DNA of 64,000 bases, taken from NCBI RefSeq assembly GCF_001679925.1, contig NZ_LYUZ01000092.1:164066-228065 (forward strand). Reading direction: 5' to 3'. Positions 35,099 through 43,219 of the stretch are shown one piece after another. Below the pieces are notes generated by a model. It had not been told where the DNA came from. It saw nothing but the letters and a program-made list of their open reading frames with translations, and searched no databases. The stretch's first letter is position 1; each line of letters begins with the position of its first letter. The stretch is from Leisingera sp. JC1. Lineage in GTDB: Bacteria > Pseudomonadota > Alphaproteobacteria > Rhodobacterales > Rhodobacteraceae. A program made the translations under genes and the position numbers.

Positions 35099-35688
35099 TA
35101 CTTGTTCTCCTCGTCAGACTCTTCGGTCTCGATTTCGTCGAATGCGTCTTCGTTCAGCGTGCCGGCCTCTTTACGCTGGCGCAGCATTTCCTTGATCAGA
35201 TCATCGGTCAGGACCAGCTTGGCGTCGCTCAGCCAGTCGAATTTCAGACCAATGGTCACGGTCTCGCCCTGATCGTCGATATTGATCAGAACTTCATCCT
35301 CTTCAGTGCCCGCCAGTTCACCTTTGAAGCGGCGGCGGCCACCGACCAGCTCTTCGGTTTCCAGCTTGGCCTCGTAGCCTTCAAACATATCAAAGTCCTT
35401 CAGCCGGGTCAGCGGCCGGTCGATACCCGGGCTGGAGACTTCCAGCGCATAGGCGTCGATGATCGGGTCTTCGACATCCAACGTTGCGCTGACCGCGTTC
35501 GAGATCGCGGCGCAGTCGTCCACTTCAATGCCGCCATCAGGCTTATCGGCCATGATCTGCAGCGTCGTCGCCTTACCAGACATCAGCCGGATTCGCACCA
35601 GCTCATATCCCAGATCTTCGATCACCGGAGTGACGATCTCGGCCAGGCGCCGGTCAATGGCAGCTTTGGCAATCAGGTCGTTGGTCAT
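35098..35688 (-). CDS. rimP: ribosome maturation factor RimP
   Basis: The 196-residue protein helps mature the 30S subunit. MTNDLIAK at ATG 35688 is chosen because GGAGG precedes it; the longer frame upstream to 35730 has no ribosome binding site. The N-terminal domain has [11 protein letters not shown] and [11 protein letters not shown], then [14 protein letters not shown], the family hallmark, and a C-terminal SH3-like domain. First gene of the nusA-infB operon. Confidence 0.97.
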   Translation of the reverse strand: MTNDLIAKAAIDRRLAEIVTPVIEDLGYELVRIRLMSGKATTLQIMADKPDGGIEVDDCAAISNAVSATLDVEDPIIDAYALEVSSPGIDRPLTRLKDFDMFEGYEAKLETEELVGGRRRFKGELAGTEEDEVLINIDDQGETVTIGLKFDWLSDAKLVLTDDLIKEMLRQRKEAGTLNEDAFDEIETEESDEENK

Positions 35689-35730
35689 CAGACCTCCACT
35701 TGGGGCGCGCAGACAAACGCCTGCAAACAC

Positions 35731-35753
35731 AAAAAAACGGGCGCGCGGCCCGT
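35731..35753 (-). terminator. intrinsic terminator after the binding-protein gene
   Basis: On the minus strand ACGGGC and GCCCGT form a 6-bp stem followed by seven T residues. It lies between the stop at 35870 and the rimP start, insulating the rimP operon from the upstream pair. Confidence 0.8.
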
Positions 35754-35869
35754 CGAAATTCCCGGTGGAGCCTTGAGCCAGAGGTTCAACGCGCCGCTGT
35801 TGTCAAAGGCATATAGGGGGGATTGGGGAAAACTGCAAGGCTTGTGTTGTGGCGAGCCTCCGGACGGCC

Positions 35870-36715
35870 TTACAGCCGCCACCACCGTTCCGCGATGCGG
35901 CCGTCATCCAGCGGTGCACGCTGGCCTACCTTACGCGGGATGCCGACATCGTGGCGGGCGGCCAGCGCCATATCTTTGGACGACGGGTGATACAGGAATT
36001 CACCGCGCTTCAGCAGGCCGCGGGGATCAGGTAGCGCAGCCACATCGACATAGCCGTCGCGCAGTGCCTCAGCCCGGACTGAGGCATCCGGAATCACAAT
36101 AATTTCCACCGTCTCGGCCCAGCCCGCTGTGCCGGCCTTGTAATGCCCTGCCACCTTCGATGCGCGGAAGTGGCGGTCCTCCTGAGCACGCTCAACGCGA
36201 TAGCAGCCTGTTCCAACCGCCTTTGCAAGAGGGGCTGACAGTTCACCCCGCGGGGCGATCAGATGGTCCGCTCCGGCCAGCAAATACGGCAGATGAGGAT
36301 TCGGCGCTTCCAGTTCGAGCAGCAGCTGATGGCTGTGCAACGCGGTGGCGGCCCGAAGATCAGCCCCGGCCACGCCCAGCGCATTCAAAGAGGCCGCGGC
36401 ATCCTCCGCAGTTAACTGAGTGCCATCGTGAAAAGTTACGCCGTCGCGCAAATCAAAGGTCCAAGCGCGCGCATCCGGTGCGGACTGCCAATTGTTTGCA
36501 AGTTCACCACGCAGCAGACCGTCAGGCGCAATTTCCGTCAGCGTGTCATAAACCGCGCCGCGGGCGGCCTGTTCCAGCATCCCGTGCTCGCGCGGAACCG
36601 CCAGGCGCAAGACACCGCCAGCCTTGGGTGATGCATTGACCGACCCGCCAGCCGCCGCCAGCAAGGCAGCAGCAGCACCTGAGGTGAACAGCGCGCGGCG
36701 GTCGATGCGCGTCAT
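35870..36715 (-). CDS. short peptide-type ABC substrate-binding protein (SBP_bac_5-like)
   Basis: The 281-residue product has a Tat-like or Sec signal (DRRALFTSGAAAALLAAAGG) and the N-terminal lobe of the peptide/nickel-binding family: YDTLTEIAPDGLLRGELANNW and FDLRDGVTFHDGTQLTAEDAA. Full-length members are about 500 residues; here the protein ends after about half of that, so the second lobe is incomplete. Either a shortened family or an old truncation, but the frame is intact and followed by a good terminator. It overlaps pip by four bases and has no permease genes nearby, so an import role is doubtful. Confidence 0.75.
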   Translation of the reverse strand: MTRIDRRALFTSGAAAALLAAAGGSVNASPKAGGVLRLAVPREHGMLEQAARGAVYDTLTEIAPDGLLRGELANNWQSAPDARAWTFDLRDGVTFHDGTQLTAEDAAASLNALGVAGADLRAATALHSHQLLLELEAPNPHLPYLLAGADHLIAPRGELSAPLAKAVGTGCYRVERAQEDRHFRASKVAGHYKAGTAGWAETVEIIVIPDASVRAEALRDGYVDVAALPDPRGLLKRGEFLYHPSSKDMALAARHDVGIPRKVGQRAPLDDGRIAERWWRL

Positions 36716-37692
36716 GGCACAAGCTCTCCTGCGATCCGGTCCATTGCCCGGACCAGTTCTGCACTGATTCCCGGTTCTGACAATGCATGGCCAGCGTTAC
36801 GCACCATCTTCAACTCCGCATTTGGCCACAGCTCCTTCAGGCGCCAGGCAGAGGATGGCGGGCAGATCATGTCGTAGCGGCCCTGCACGATTACACCGGG
36901 CACGTGCGAAATCCGGCCCATATTGGCAAGGATCTGACCATCGTAGTCAAGGAATCCGCCATTGCTGAAGTAGTGGTTCTCCAACCGCGCAAAGGCACGT
37001 GCATAATCCCTAGGGCTTTCACCGCTTTGGCCATTTGAATGGACGGAGGCCAACGCGTTTTCCCAGGCAGACCAGGCCCGGCCGTATCGCACCTCTTCTT
37101 CAAGCTTGCCCGAAAACAGCCGCTTTTTATATGCGGCAATCATATCGTTTCGCTCCGCATCCGGAATCAAGGAAACAAACTTTGCCCAGGTCTCCGGCCA
37201 GAACTTCCCTGCACCACCGCCGTAGAACCAATCCAGCTCTGCTTTGGTCATCAGGAAGACACCGCGCAAGATGATCTGCTGCACACGTTCCGGATGAGCT
37301 TGCGCATAGATAAGTGCAAGGGTCGCGCCCCAGCTGCCGCCGAACAAGATCCAAGACTCGATACCGAGCTGTGTTCGAATCAACTCCATATCTGCCACCA
37401 GGTGCCAGGTGGTGTTATTCTCGCAGGAGGCATACGGGCGCGACCGGCCGCATCCGCGCTGGTCGAACAGGATGATTCGAAAGATATGCGGATCGAAGTA
37501 ACGCCGCATCGCCGGGCTGCTGCCCCCGCCGGGGCCGCCATGGCAGACAATTACCGGAATACCATTCGGATTGCCGCTTTGCTCCGCGTAAATTCGGTGG
37601 CCCTGGCCTGCGTCGATCATGCGCTGGTCAAATGGTTCGACCGGCGGGTAAAGATAATGCACAGCGCGCTTTTGGTCCGGGTATCTATCCAT
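36712..37692 (-). CDS. pip: proline iminopeptidase
   Basis: The 326-residue alpha/beta hydrolase has [10 protein letters not shown] near residues 51-60, the oxyanion stretch, and the nucleophile elbow [13 protein letters not shown] near 119, with a C-terminal histidine in [10 protein letters not shown]. It releases N-terminal proline from peptides in the cytoplasm. Start ATG 37692, divergent from ubiG with 50 bases between. Coupled to the short binding protein downstream by a four-base overlap, suggesting joint peptide metabolism. Confidence 0.95.
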   Translation of the reverse strand: MDRYPDQKRAVHYLYPPVEPFDQRMIDAGQGHRIYAEQSGNPNGIPVIVCHGGPGGGSSPAMRRYFDPHIFRIILFDQRGCGRSRPYASCENNTTWHLVADMELIRTQLGIESWILFGGSWGATLALIYAQAHPERVQQIILRGVFLMTKAELDWFYGGGAGKFWPETWAKFVSLIPDAERNDMIAAYKKRLFSGKLEEEVRYGRAWSAWENALASVHSNGQSGESPRDYARAFARLENHYFSNGGFLDYDGQILANMGRISHVPGVIVQGRYDMICPPSSAWRLKELWPNAELKMVRNAGHALSEPGISAELVRAMDRIAGELVP

Positions 37693-37742
37693 TACTGACC
37701 TTAGTGAAACGTCAGACTACAAAAGAGCACACGGAGACAGGA

Positions 37743-38489
37743 ATGCAAGCGCCTCAATCCACGGTCGACCCTGCGGAAATCGCCAAATTCGAAGCGATGG
37801 CGGCGGAGTGGTGGGACCCGAACGGCAAGTTCAAGCCCCTGCATATGCTGAACCCGTGCCGCCTGGACTATATCACAAGCCAGATCTCCGGTGAGTTTGG
37901 ACGCGACCTGACGTCACAGCGCCCTTTCGAAGGGCTGCGGCTGCTGGACATTGGCTGCGGCGGCGGATTGCTGAGCGAACCGATGGCTCGGTTGGGCGCG
38001 ACAGTGGTTGGTGCCGATGCTGCTGAAGGCAACCTGCCGGTTGCGCGCATTCACGCCGAACAATCCGGGTTGGAAATCGATTACCGCCACTCCACCGCAG
38101 AAGCGTTGGCCGATGCAGGCGAGCAGTTCGACGTTGTGCTGAATATGGAAGTTGTGGAGCATGTCGCTGATCCGCTCAGTTACCTTACGGCAACTCAGCA
38201 GCTACTCAATCCCGGGGGCCTGGAAATCTGCTCAACCATCAACCGCAACCCCAAGAGCTTTGCCATGGCAATTGTCGGGGCAGAAGTGATCATGCGCTGG
38301 CTGCCGCGAGGCACCCATGATTGGTCGAAATTCATCACCCCAGACGAACTGTTCGAATTGCTGCGGCAAGCCGGACTGAAACCAGTGGACCGCAAAGGTT
38401 TCGTGTTCAACCCAATCACCTGGAACTGGTCAATCTCGGAGCGGGATCTGTCTGTCAACTATGTGACCGCCAGCGTGAAGCCTGGCTGA
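37743..38489 (+). CDS. ubiG: ubiquinone biosynthesis O-methyltransferase
   Basis: The 248-residue SAM-dependent enzyme performs both O-methylations of ubiquinone synthesis. Recognised by [29 protein letters not shown] near residues 14-42 in pieces, the SAM site [34 protein letters not shown], and [19 protein letters not shown] 37743 follows GGAG; the longer open frame upstream overlaps the pip promoter and is rejected. Stands alone between pip and the marR operon. Confidence 0.97.
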   Translation: MQAPQSTVDPAEIAKFEAMAAEWWDPNGKFKPLHMLNPCRLDYITSQISGEFGRDLTSQRPFEGLRLLDIGCGGGLLSEPMARLGATVVGADAAEGNLPVARIHAEQSGLEIDYRHSTAEALADAGEQFDVVLNMEVVEHVADPLSYLTATQQLLNPGGLEICSTINRNPKSFAMAIVGAEVIMRWLPRGTHDWSKFITPDELFELLRQAGLKPVDRKGFVFNPITWNWSISERDLSVNYVTASVKPG

Positions 38490-38604
38490 CGACCCCTTCG
38501 CCAGCCATTTCCTGCGGCGCCTATCCAAATGGATAGGTGGTAATCCTTATGAACACTTTAGCCGCTGACTGACGCTTGCTATCGTCAAATAGCGGAAATG
38601 GAAT

Positions 38605-38758
38605 ATTTTCGTCTCTTTGCTGGGGCGCAAGCTCCGTAACCGAGTGATTGCTTGCCGCTTTAACGTTGGTGGGTCCACCCAAAGGTAACCGGAACCGCCA
38701 CTCACGGATTGATGGGGACTGATGGGGAAAAAGACGCTTGCTTGCAGGCGTCTTTTTT
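38605..38758 (+). ncRNA. possible structured small RNA of about 150 nt
   Basis: A sigma-70-like promoter, TTGCTA and TGGAAT spaced by 17 bases, lies just upstream. The RNA would begin near 38605 and run into the terminator. Within it GGGGC-GCAA-GCTCC forms a stem with a GNRA tetraloop, and CCGAGTG could pair with CACTCACGG around a further hairpin (GGTGGGTCCACC). I cannot match it to a known family; 6S-like size is noted but not shown. The terminator equally serves marR on the other strand. Confidence 0.4.
38728..38758. terminator. bidirectional terminator between ubiG and marR
   Basis: AAAAAGACGC and GCGTCTTTTTT flank a 10-base loop; U-runs occur on both strands. It ends marR transcripts and rightward transcripts from ubiG or the putative RNA. 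Confidence 0.85.
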
Positions 38759-38795
38759 AATCTATTAAATCAACACTTTAAAGGGCGCCAAACTT

Positions 38796-39236
38796 TCAAC
38801 CGCTCTCTTCAAGCTTGCCGCGCAGCTCTCGCAAGATTGGCAATGTAGCCCGGACCCGGTCACTGCCCAGCTCCCCCACAACTTCAGAAATCACGGGAAT
38901 AATTCCTGCAAGTGCAGCGTCACGGGCTTGTTTTCCCGCAGGGCTGATGGCCACCATCTTGCGCCGGGCGTCATCCCAATCGGGGCGGACATGTATGTAG
39001 CCTGCCACTTCCAGCTTGTTCAGCGTGTTGGTCATCGCTCCGCGGGTGACATGGAATGCCTTGGCCAGCTGCGCTGGCGACCGTTCAAGCCCTGCACGAG
39101 CAAGATGGTTCAATACGGAAAAATGCGACAGCTCCATCCCCTTGGGCAGCACTTTGCTGAGACGTGACCGGGCCAGCTGGTCAGCCATCAGAATTTCGCT
39201 GAACAGCGATACTGCCAGAGAATGGGTCTCGTCCAT
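38796..39236 (-). CDS. MarR family transcriptional regulator
   Basis: The 146-residue protein is a winged-helix MarR regulator: LARSRLSKVLPKGMELSHFSVL, then the recognition region SPAQLAKAFHVTRGAMTNTLNKLE and the wing DDARRKMVAISPAG. Such proteins respond to phenolics or oxidants. It is the last gene of comF-grxC-nitrilase-marR; its ATG overlaps the nitrilase stop (TGATG). Since it follows glutaredoxin, redox or antibiotic sensing is possible but unproven. Confidence 0.93.
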   Translation of the reverse strand: MDETHSLAVSLFSEILMADQLARSRLSKVLPKGMELSHFSVLNHLARAGLERSPAQLAKAFHVTRGAMTNTLNKLEVAGYIHVRPDWDDARRKMVAISPAGKQARDAALAGIIPVISEVVGELGSDRVRATLPILRELRGKLEESG

Positions 39237-40066
39237 CAGGGTCCGTCAAACTCCCGGTCGTGGGTCAGGGAAGGCACGCGCTTGCGTGCTTCTGCCACTT
39301 TTTCCATGTCGAGATCAACGTAAGTCACGCCAGGTTCCTGTCCTGCGTCTGCCAGAACCTCGCCCCAGGGAGCAACAGCCAGGGAATGGCCATAGGTTCG
39401 GCGGCTGTGGCCACGGGACGCCGGATGCTTACCGGTTTGCGCAGGCGCCAGCACAAAACAGCCGGTTTCAATGGCGCGGGCGCGCAGCAGTGAGTGCCAA
39501 TGCGCAGCGCCAGTCACGTAGGAAAATGCAGCAGGCACCGTGATAATCTGCGCACCGTTCTTCGCAAGAGCCCGGTGCAAACGCGGAAAGCGAACATCGT
39601 AACAAATGGTCATTCCGATCTTCGCAAACGGTGTTTCGGCCACCACAGCCTTGCTGCCGGGGCGGTAGCCATCGGATTCCCGGTAAGTCTCCTCCGGCGT
39701 GACCTCCACATCGAACATGTGGATCTTGTCATAGCGCGCCTTGATTTCACCGTCAGGCGAGATCAGGAACTGGCGGTTGGCAAAACGGCCGTCGTCGTCA
39801 TGGGTTTTGATCCCCAATGACCCAAGCAGAAGCCAGATACCATGCCTGGCAGCCTCTTCCTGCAAGGCCGCCAGAGTCGGGTCGCCCTCCTCGTGGCACA
39901 GCACGCTGTTCTGATGTGTCCGGCTGCCTGACAGGCAATTGGTGACTTCCGGCGTCAGAACAAAACCTGCTCCGCCGCGCACAGCCTCTGCCATCATCGT
40001 CTTCACTGTCTCCAGATTTTCAGCCGGAGCGTCTGTGGACGTCATTTGAAGCAGAGCTGCGCGCAT
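39236..40066 (-). CDS. carbon-nitrogen hydrolase, Nit1/deaminated-glutathione amidase-like
   Basis: The 276-residue nitrilase-superfamily enzyme has the triad E40 (VLTPEVTN), K114 (RYDKIHMFDVEV) and C155 (MTICYDVRFPRL). The sequence matches the Nit1/YbeM branch that repairs deaminated glutathione; its place next to glutaredoxin supports glutathione metabolism. It begins 15 bases after grxC and overlaps marR by one base. Another amide substrate remains possible. Confidence 0.92.
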   Translation of the reverse strand: MRAALLQMTSTDAPAENLETVKTMMAEAVRGGAGFVLTPEVTNCLSGSRTHQNSVLCHEEGDPTLAALQEEAARHGIWLLLGSLGIKTHDDDGRFANRQFLISPDGEIKARYDKIHMFDVEVTPEETYRESDGYRPGSKAVVAETPFAKIGMTICYDVRFPRLHRALAKNGAQIITVPAAFSYVTGAAHWHSLLRARAIETGCFVLAPAQTGKHPASRGHSRRTYGHSLAVAPWGEVLADAGQEPGVTYVDLDMEKVAEARKRVPSLTHDREFDGP

Positions 40067-40081
40067 GTCCGGTCTCCGGTC

Positions 40082-40339
40082 TTAGGCCGCCAGCAGCGGG
40101 TCTAGCTTGCCCGCTTGCTCAAGTGCATAGAGGTCGTCACAACCGCCGACATGTGTATCGCCGATAAAGATCTGCGGCACCGTGCGGCCGCCATTGGCGC
40201 GCTGGATCATTTCTGCCTTGCGGTCCGGCTGTGCCATCACATTGATTTCCGCAAAGCATACACCTTTCTGGTTCAGCAACCGTTTGGCTGCATGACAGAA
40301 GCCGCACAGCGGCGAGGTGTAAATTTCAACCGGTTTCAT
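40082..40339 (-). CDS. grxC: glutaredoxin 3
   Basis: The 85-residue dithiol glutaredoxin has its active site at C12-C15 (SPLCGFC), TVPQIFIGDTHVGGCDDL with the cis-proline and glutathione-binding residues. The usual active site is CPYC; CGFC is a variant also seen in alphaproteobacteria. It reduces protein disulfides with glutathione. It lies between comF and the nitrilase in one operon. Confidence 0.95.
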   Translation of the reverse strand: MKPVEIYTSPLCGFCHAAKRLLNQKGVCFAEINVMAQPDRKAEMIQRANGGRTVPQIFIGDTHVGGCDDLYALEQAGKLDPLLAA

Positions 40340-40421
40340 TCAGGACCCCATGTTCAGGTTTCGAAGGTTGTGGAGGAATTGGGCATTCATTGCAACAATT
40401 GCCAGTGGTTCCGGGTCAGCC

Positions 40422-41150
40422 TCACGCTTGCGTGACCCGGGCCAGAACTGCCACACGCACTTCGTCCGCACCCGCCTGCAAGCAGGCATCGGTGCAGGCA
40501 CTGAGGGTGGCGCCTGAGGTCATTACATCGTCAACAATCAGCACAGTCCGCCCTTTGACCCTGTTTTTTCTGTTTCGCCGAACACCAATGGATGAACCCA
40601 AAAGCCGGTAACGCTGCTCCCGGGTTTTCCCCTCCAGCGAGGCTGTTCGCCTCTCACGTCTCAGCAAATCCGGACAGTGCTCCCATCCACCACGATACGC
40701 CAAGGCAGCGGCCAGCAATGCGGATTGATTGTACTTTCGCTTCAGCAGCCTGGTCCAATGCAGAGGCACCGGGCAAATCAGCGGACCGCCATCCAGCAAA
40801 GGTTCTGCTGCCCTGTGCAGCCAGCTTGCTGCAGGGCCGGCAATTTCCGTGCGATCGCCATGCTTCAGGGCCAGCACCAGTTTGCGCCCCTGCCCCTCAT
40901 ACAGAAGTGCAGACCGCCCCTGGCTCCAGGGTCTTGGGTGGCGCAGGCAACTGTCGCATTCCAAACGGAACCCGTCCGCTTCACCTGGCAGCGGAGCACC
41001 GCAGCCTTCGCAAACTGTTCCACTGATGAAATGCGTGTCAGCCCAGCAAGCTGCACACAGTCCGAAGTCACTGCCAACCAGCCCGCCGCAGCCCAGGCAC
41101 TGGGATGGATAAATCAGTGAAACAGCAGTTTGAATCCGGGCTGTCAGCAT
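40422..41150 (-). CDS. ComF family phosphoribosyltransferase-like protein
   Basis: The 242-residue protein starts with a double zinc finger (CLGCGG, CAAC, CEGCGAPL, CDSCLRHP) and ends in a phosphoribosyltransferase fold with the PRPP loop TVLIVDDVMTSGATLS. ComF proteins aid DNA uptake or recombination in some bacteria, with biochemical role unsettled. It is first in the operon comF-grxC-nitrilase-marR, divergent from the methyltransferase with 13 bases between the starts. Confidence 0.92.
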   Translation of the reverse strand: MLTARIQTAVSLIYPSQCLGCGGLVGSDFGLCAACWADTHFISGTVCEGCGAPLPGEADGFRLECDSCLRHPRPWSQGRSALLYEGQGRKLVLALKHGDRTEIAGPAASWLHRAAEPLLDGGPLICPVPLHWTRLLKRKYNQSALLAAALAYRGGWEHCPDLLRRERRTASLEGKTREQRYRLLGSSIGVRRNRKNRVKGRTVLIVDDVMTSGATLSACTDACLQAGADEVRVAVLARVTQA

Positions 41151-41163
41151 CTAAATAGCCCCC

Positions 41164-41979
41164 ATGACACAAGCACCCTTGCAGCTTTTCGACCGTCGCG
41201 CCCTTGAAGCCCATCGTTCACGCCGGCAACAGGATGCACTGTTCCTGCACCACATGGCACGGGACGAGGCTGAGGATCGCCTGAGCTTGGTTAACAGAAC
41301 CTTTACAGCCCCCGCTGTTGTCTGCCCATTCCCCGAGGTCTGGGAGGGGTTTGAACCTGAGGCGAAAATTGTCGCGGATGAGGATATGCTGGATCTGGAA
41401 GCCGGCGCACACGATGTGGTGATCCACGCCATGTGCCTGCATTGGGCAAACGATCCGGTCGGACAGCTGATCCAATGCCGCCGCGCCTTGAAGGAGGACG
41501 GGCTGCTGCTGGTCATCCTGCTGGGCGGCCAGACCCTGCACGAACTGCGCGCTGCCATGGCTGAAGCCGAGACTGTTGTGCTGGGCGGCCTTTCACCGCG
41601 CATAGCGCCGATGGGGGAAATCCGTGATCTGGGTGGTCTGCTGCAACGTGCAGGCTTTGCCCTGCCGGTTGCTGACCTTGTGCCTCTTACTGCCGAATAC
41701 CGCGACCTGACCCACCTTATTCATGACCTTCGCGGCATGGGTGAAACCAACGTTCTTGCACAGCGCCTGAGGCGCCCGGCGCCGCGCGCGCTCTTCCAGC
41801 TGGCTGATCACATCTACCGGGAGCATTTCGCCAACACCAACGGCCGCTTGCCCGCGACGTTCGAACTGGTCTGTCTGACTGGCTGGTCGCCTTCGGACAG
41901 CCAGCAGAAACCGCTGCGTCCTGGTTCAGCCCAGATGCGATTGGCCGACGCGCTCAAGGTGCCCGAATCAAAGCTGTGA
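41164..41979 (+). CDS. SAM-dependent methyltransferase, BioC/NDUFAF5-like
   Basis: The 271-residue protein begins with LQLFDRRALEAHRSRR, typical of alphaproteobacterial homologues of the complex I assembly factor NDUFAF5. The Rossmann core is poorly glycine-rich, but HDVVIHAMCLHWANDPVGQLIQCRR and GLLLVILLGGQTLHEL match. A hydroxylase or methyltransferase role in respiratory complex I assembly is known for the mitochondrial relative; the bacterial role is unproven. BioC is an alternative. It leads to hemH, 108 bases on. Confidence 0.85.
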   Translation: MTQAPLQLFDRRALEAHRSRRQQDALFLHHMARDEAEDRLSLVNRTFTAPAVVCPFPEVWEGFEPEAKIVADEDMLDLEAGAHDVVIHAMCLHWANDPVGQLIQCRRALKEDGLLLVILLGGQTLHELRAAMAEAETVVLGGLSPRIAPMGEIRDLGGLLQRAGFALPVADLVPLTAEYRDLTHLIHDLRGMGETNVLAQRLRRPAPRALFQLADHIYREHFANTNGRLPATFELVCLTGWSPSDSQQKPLRPGSAQMRLADALKVPESKL

Positions 41980-42087
41980 CCTTGATTAGTTTTAGCTATT
42001 GCTGCGCCAATGTGATCCAATTGGCCTTCCGCACGTAAACACAGTAATTATCCGCCAACAAAAATCTCAGCCGCACAGGACCTGCCC

Positions 42088-43149
42088 ATGCTGGACGCCG
42101 CCCGGACCGCCCAATGCCCTGCCCACGCCCCAGCCGATCATCCCAAGATCCCGGCGGAAAAGGTCGGAATCCTGCTGGCCAACCTCGGCACCCCGGATGA
42201 TTATTCCTACTGGCCGATGCGCCGGTATCTAAGTGAGTTCCTCTCCGACAAGCGGGTCATCGACTATCCGTCCTGGAAATGGCAGCCGCTTTTGCAGCTG
42301 ATCATCCTGACGAAACGCCCGTTCTCTTCAGGAGCCGCCTACAAATCGATCTGGAATCACGACAAGGGCGAAAGCCCGCTGATGACCATTACCAAGGACC
42401 AGACCACCAAGATAGCAGAGGTGATGAAGGCGCGTTACGGCGACCAGGTTATGATCGATTTCTGCATGCGCTACGGCAACCCCTCCACCAAATCCAAGGT
42501 GCGGCAGATGGTTGAGGCAGGCTGTCAGAAGATCCTGTTTGTCCCGCTCTACCCGCAGTACGCAGGCGCAACATCGGGCACCGCAAACGATCAGTTTTTC
42601 CGTGCACTAATGGAGGAGCCTTGGCAGCCTGCCGCGCGCACAATCGCACCTTATTTCGATCAGCCCGCCTATATAGACGCTTTGGCGCGCTCGGTGGAAG
42701 ACGCTTATGACAAAACCGGGAAACGCCCGGATATTCTGGTGGTTTCCTATCATGGGATGCCAAAGCGGTATCTGATGCAGGGGGACCCGTATCACTGCCA
42801 GTGCCAGAAAACTACTCGGCTGCTGAAGGAGCGGCTGGGGTGGGACGACACCCAGATCACCACCACTTTCCAGTCGGTATTCGGACCTGAGGAGTGGCTG
42901 AAACCCTATACGGTGGACCATGTCGCCACACTGGCCAAGGAAGGAAAGAAGAACATCGCGGTGATTGCGCCAGCCTTCTCTGCCGACTGCATCGAGACAC
43001 TCGAAGAGATCAACGAAGAGATCCGCGAGAGCTTTGAACACGCCGGCGGCGAGGATTTCCTCTATATTCCGTGCCTCAATGACGATGACGATCACGTTGC
43101 GGCACTGGCCGGTGTCATCGGGGAAAACCTGAAAGGCTGGCTGGACTAA
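42088..43149 (+). CDS. hemH: ferrochelatase
   Basis: The 353-residue enzyme inserts iron into protoporphyrin IX, the last step of heme synthesis. Motifs: VGILLANLGTPDDYSYWPMRRYL, LYPQYAGATSGTANDQFFRAL, the catalytic histidine in VVSYHGMPKRY, YHCQCQKTTRLLKERLGW and FSADCIETLEEINEE. N-terminus is somewhat long (PAHAPADHPKIPAEK precedes the core). Start ATG 42088. The three-domain fusion follows 70 bases on. Confidence 0.97.
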   Translation: MLDAARTAQCPAHAPADHPKIPAEKVGILLANLGTPDDYSYWPMRRYLSEFLSDKRVIDYPSWKWQPLLQLIILTKRPFSSGAAYKSIWNHDKGESPLMTITKDQTTKIAEVMKARYGDQVMIDFCMRYGNPSTKSKVRQMVEAGCQKILFVPLYPQYAGATSGTANDQFFRALMEEPWQPAARTIAPYFDQPAYIDALARSVEDAYDKTGKRPDILVVSYHGMPKRYLMQGDPYHCQCQKTTRLLKERLGWDDTQITTTFQSVFGPEEWLKPYTVDHVATLAKEGKKNIAVIAPAFSADCIETLEEINEEIRESFEHAGGEDFLYIPCLNDDDDHVAALAGVIGENLKGWLD

Positions 43150-43219
43150 CCGGCCGCCTCGGTCCAGAAAGTATCCAATATTCAATTTCCGGGCCAGCCG
43201 GAAAACGGGGAGATATTGG

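Larger units (their letters stand above)
38490..38795. other. 306-base gap with hairpin, putative structured RNA and terminator
   Basis: Between converging ubiG and marR. It holds a 7-bp hairpin CCTATCC/GGATAGG at 38520-38537, the putative RNA at about 38605-38758, and the shared terminator at 38728-38758. No coding ORF with ribosome binding site was seen. Confidence 0.5.
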
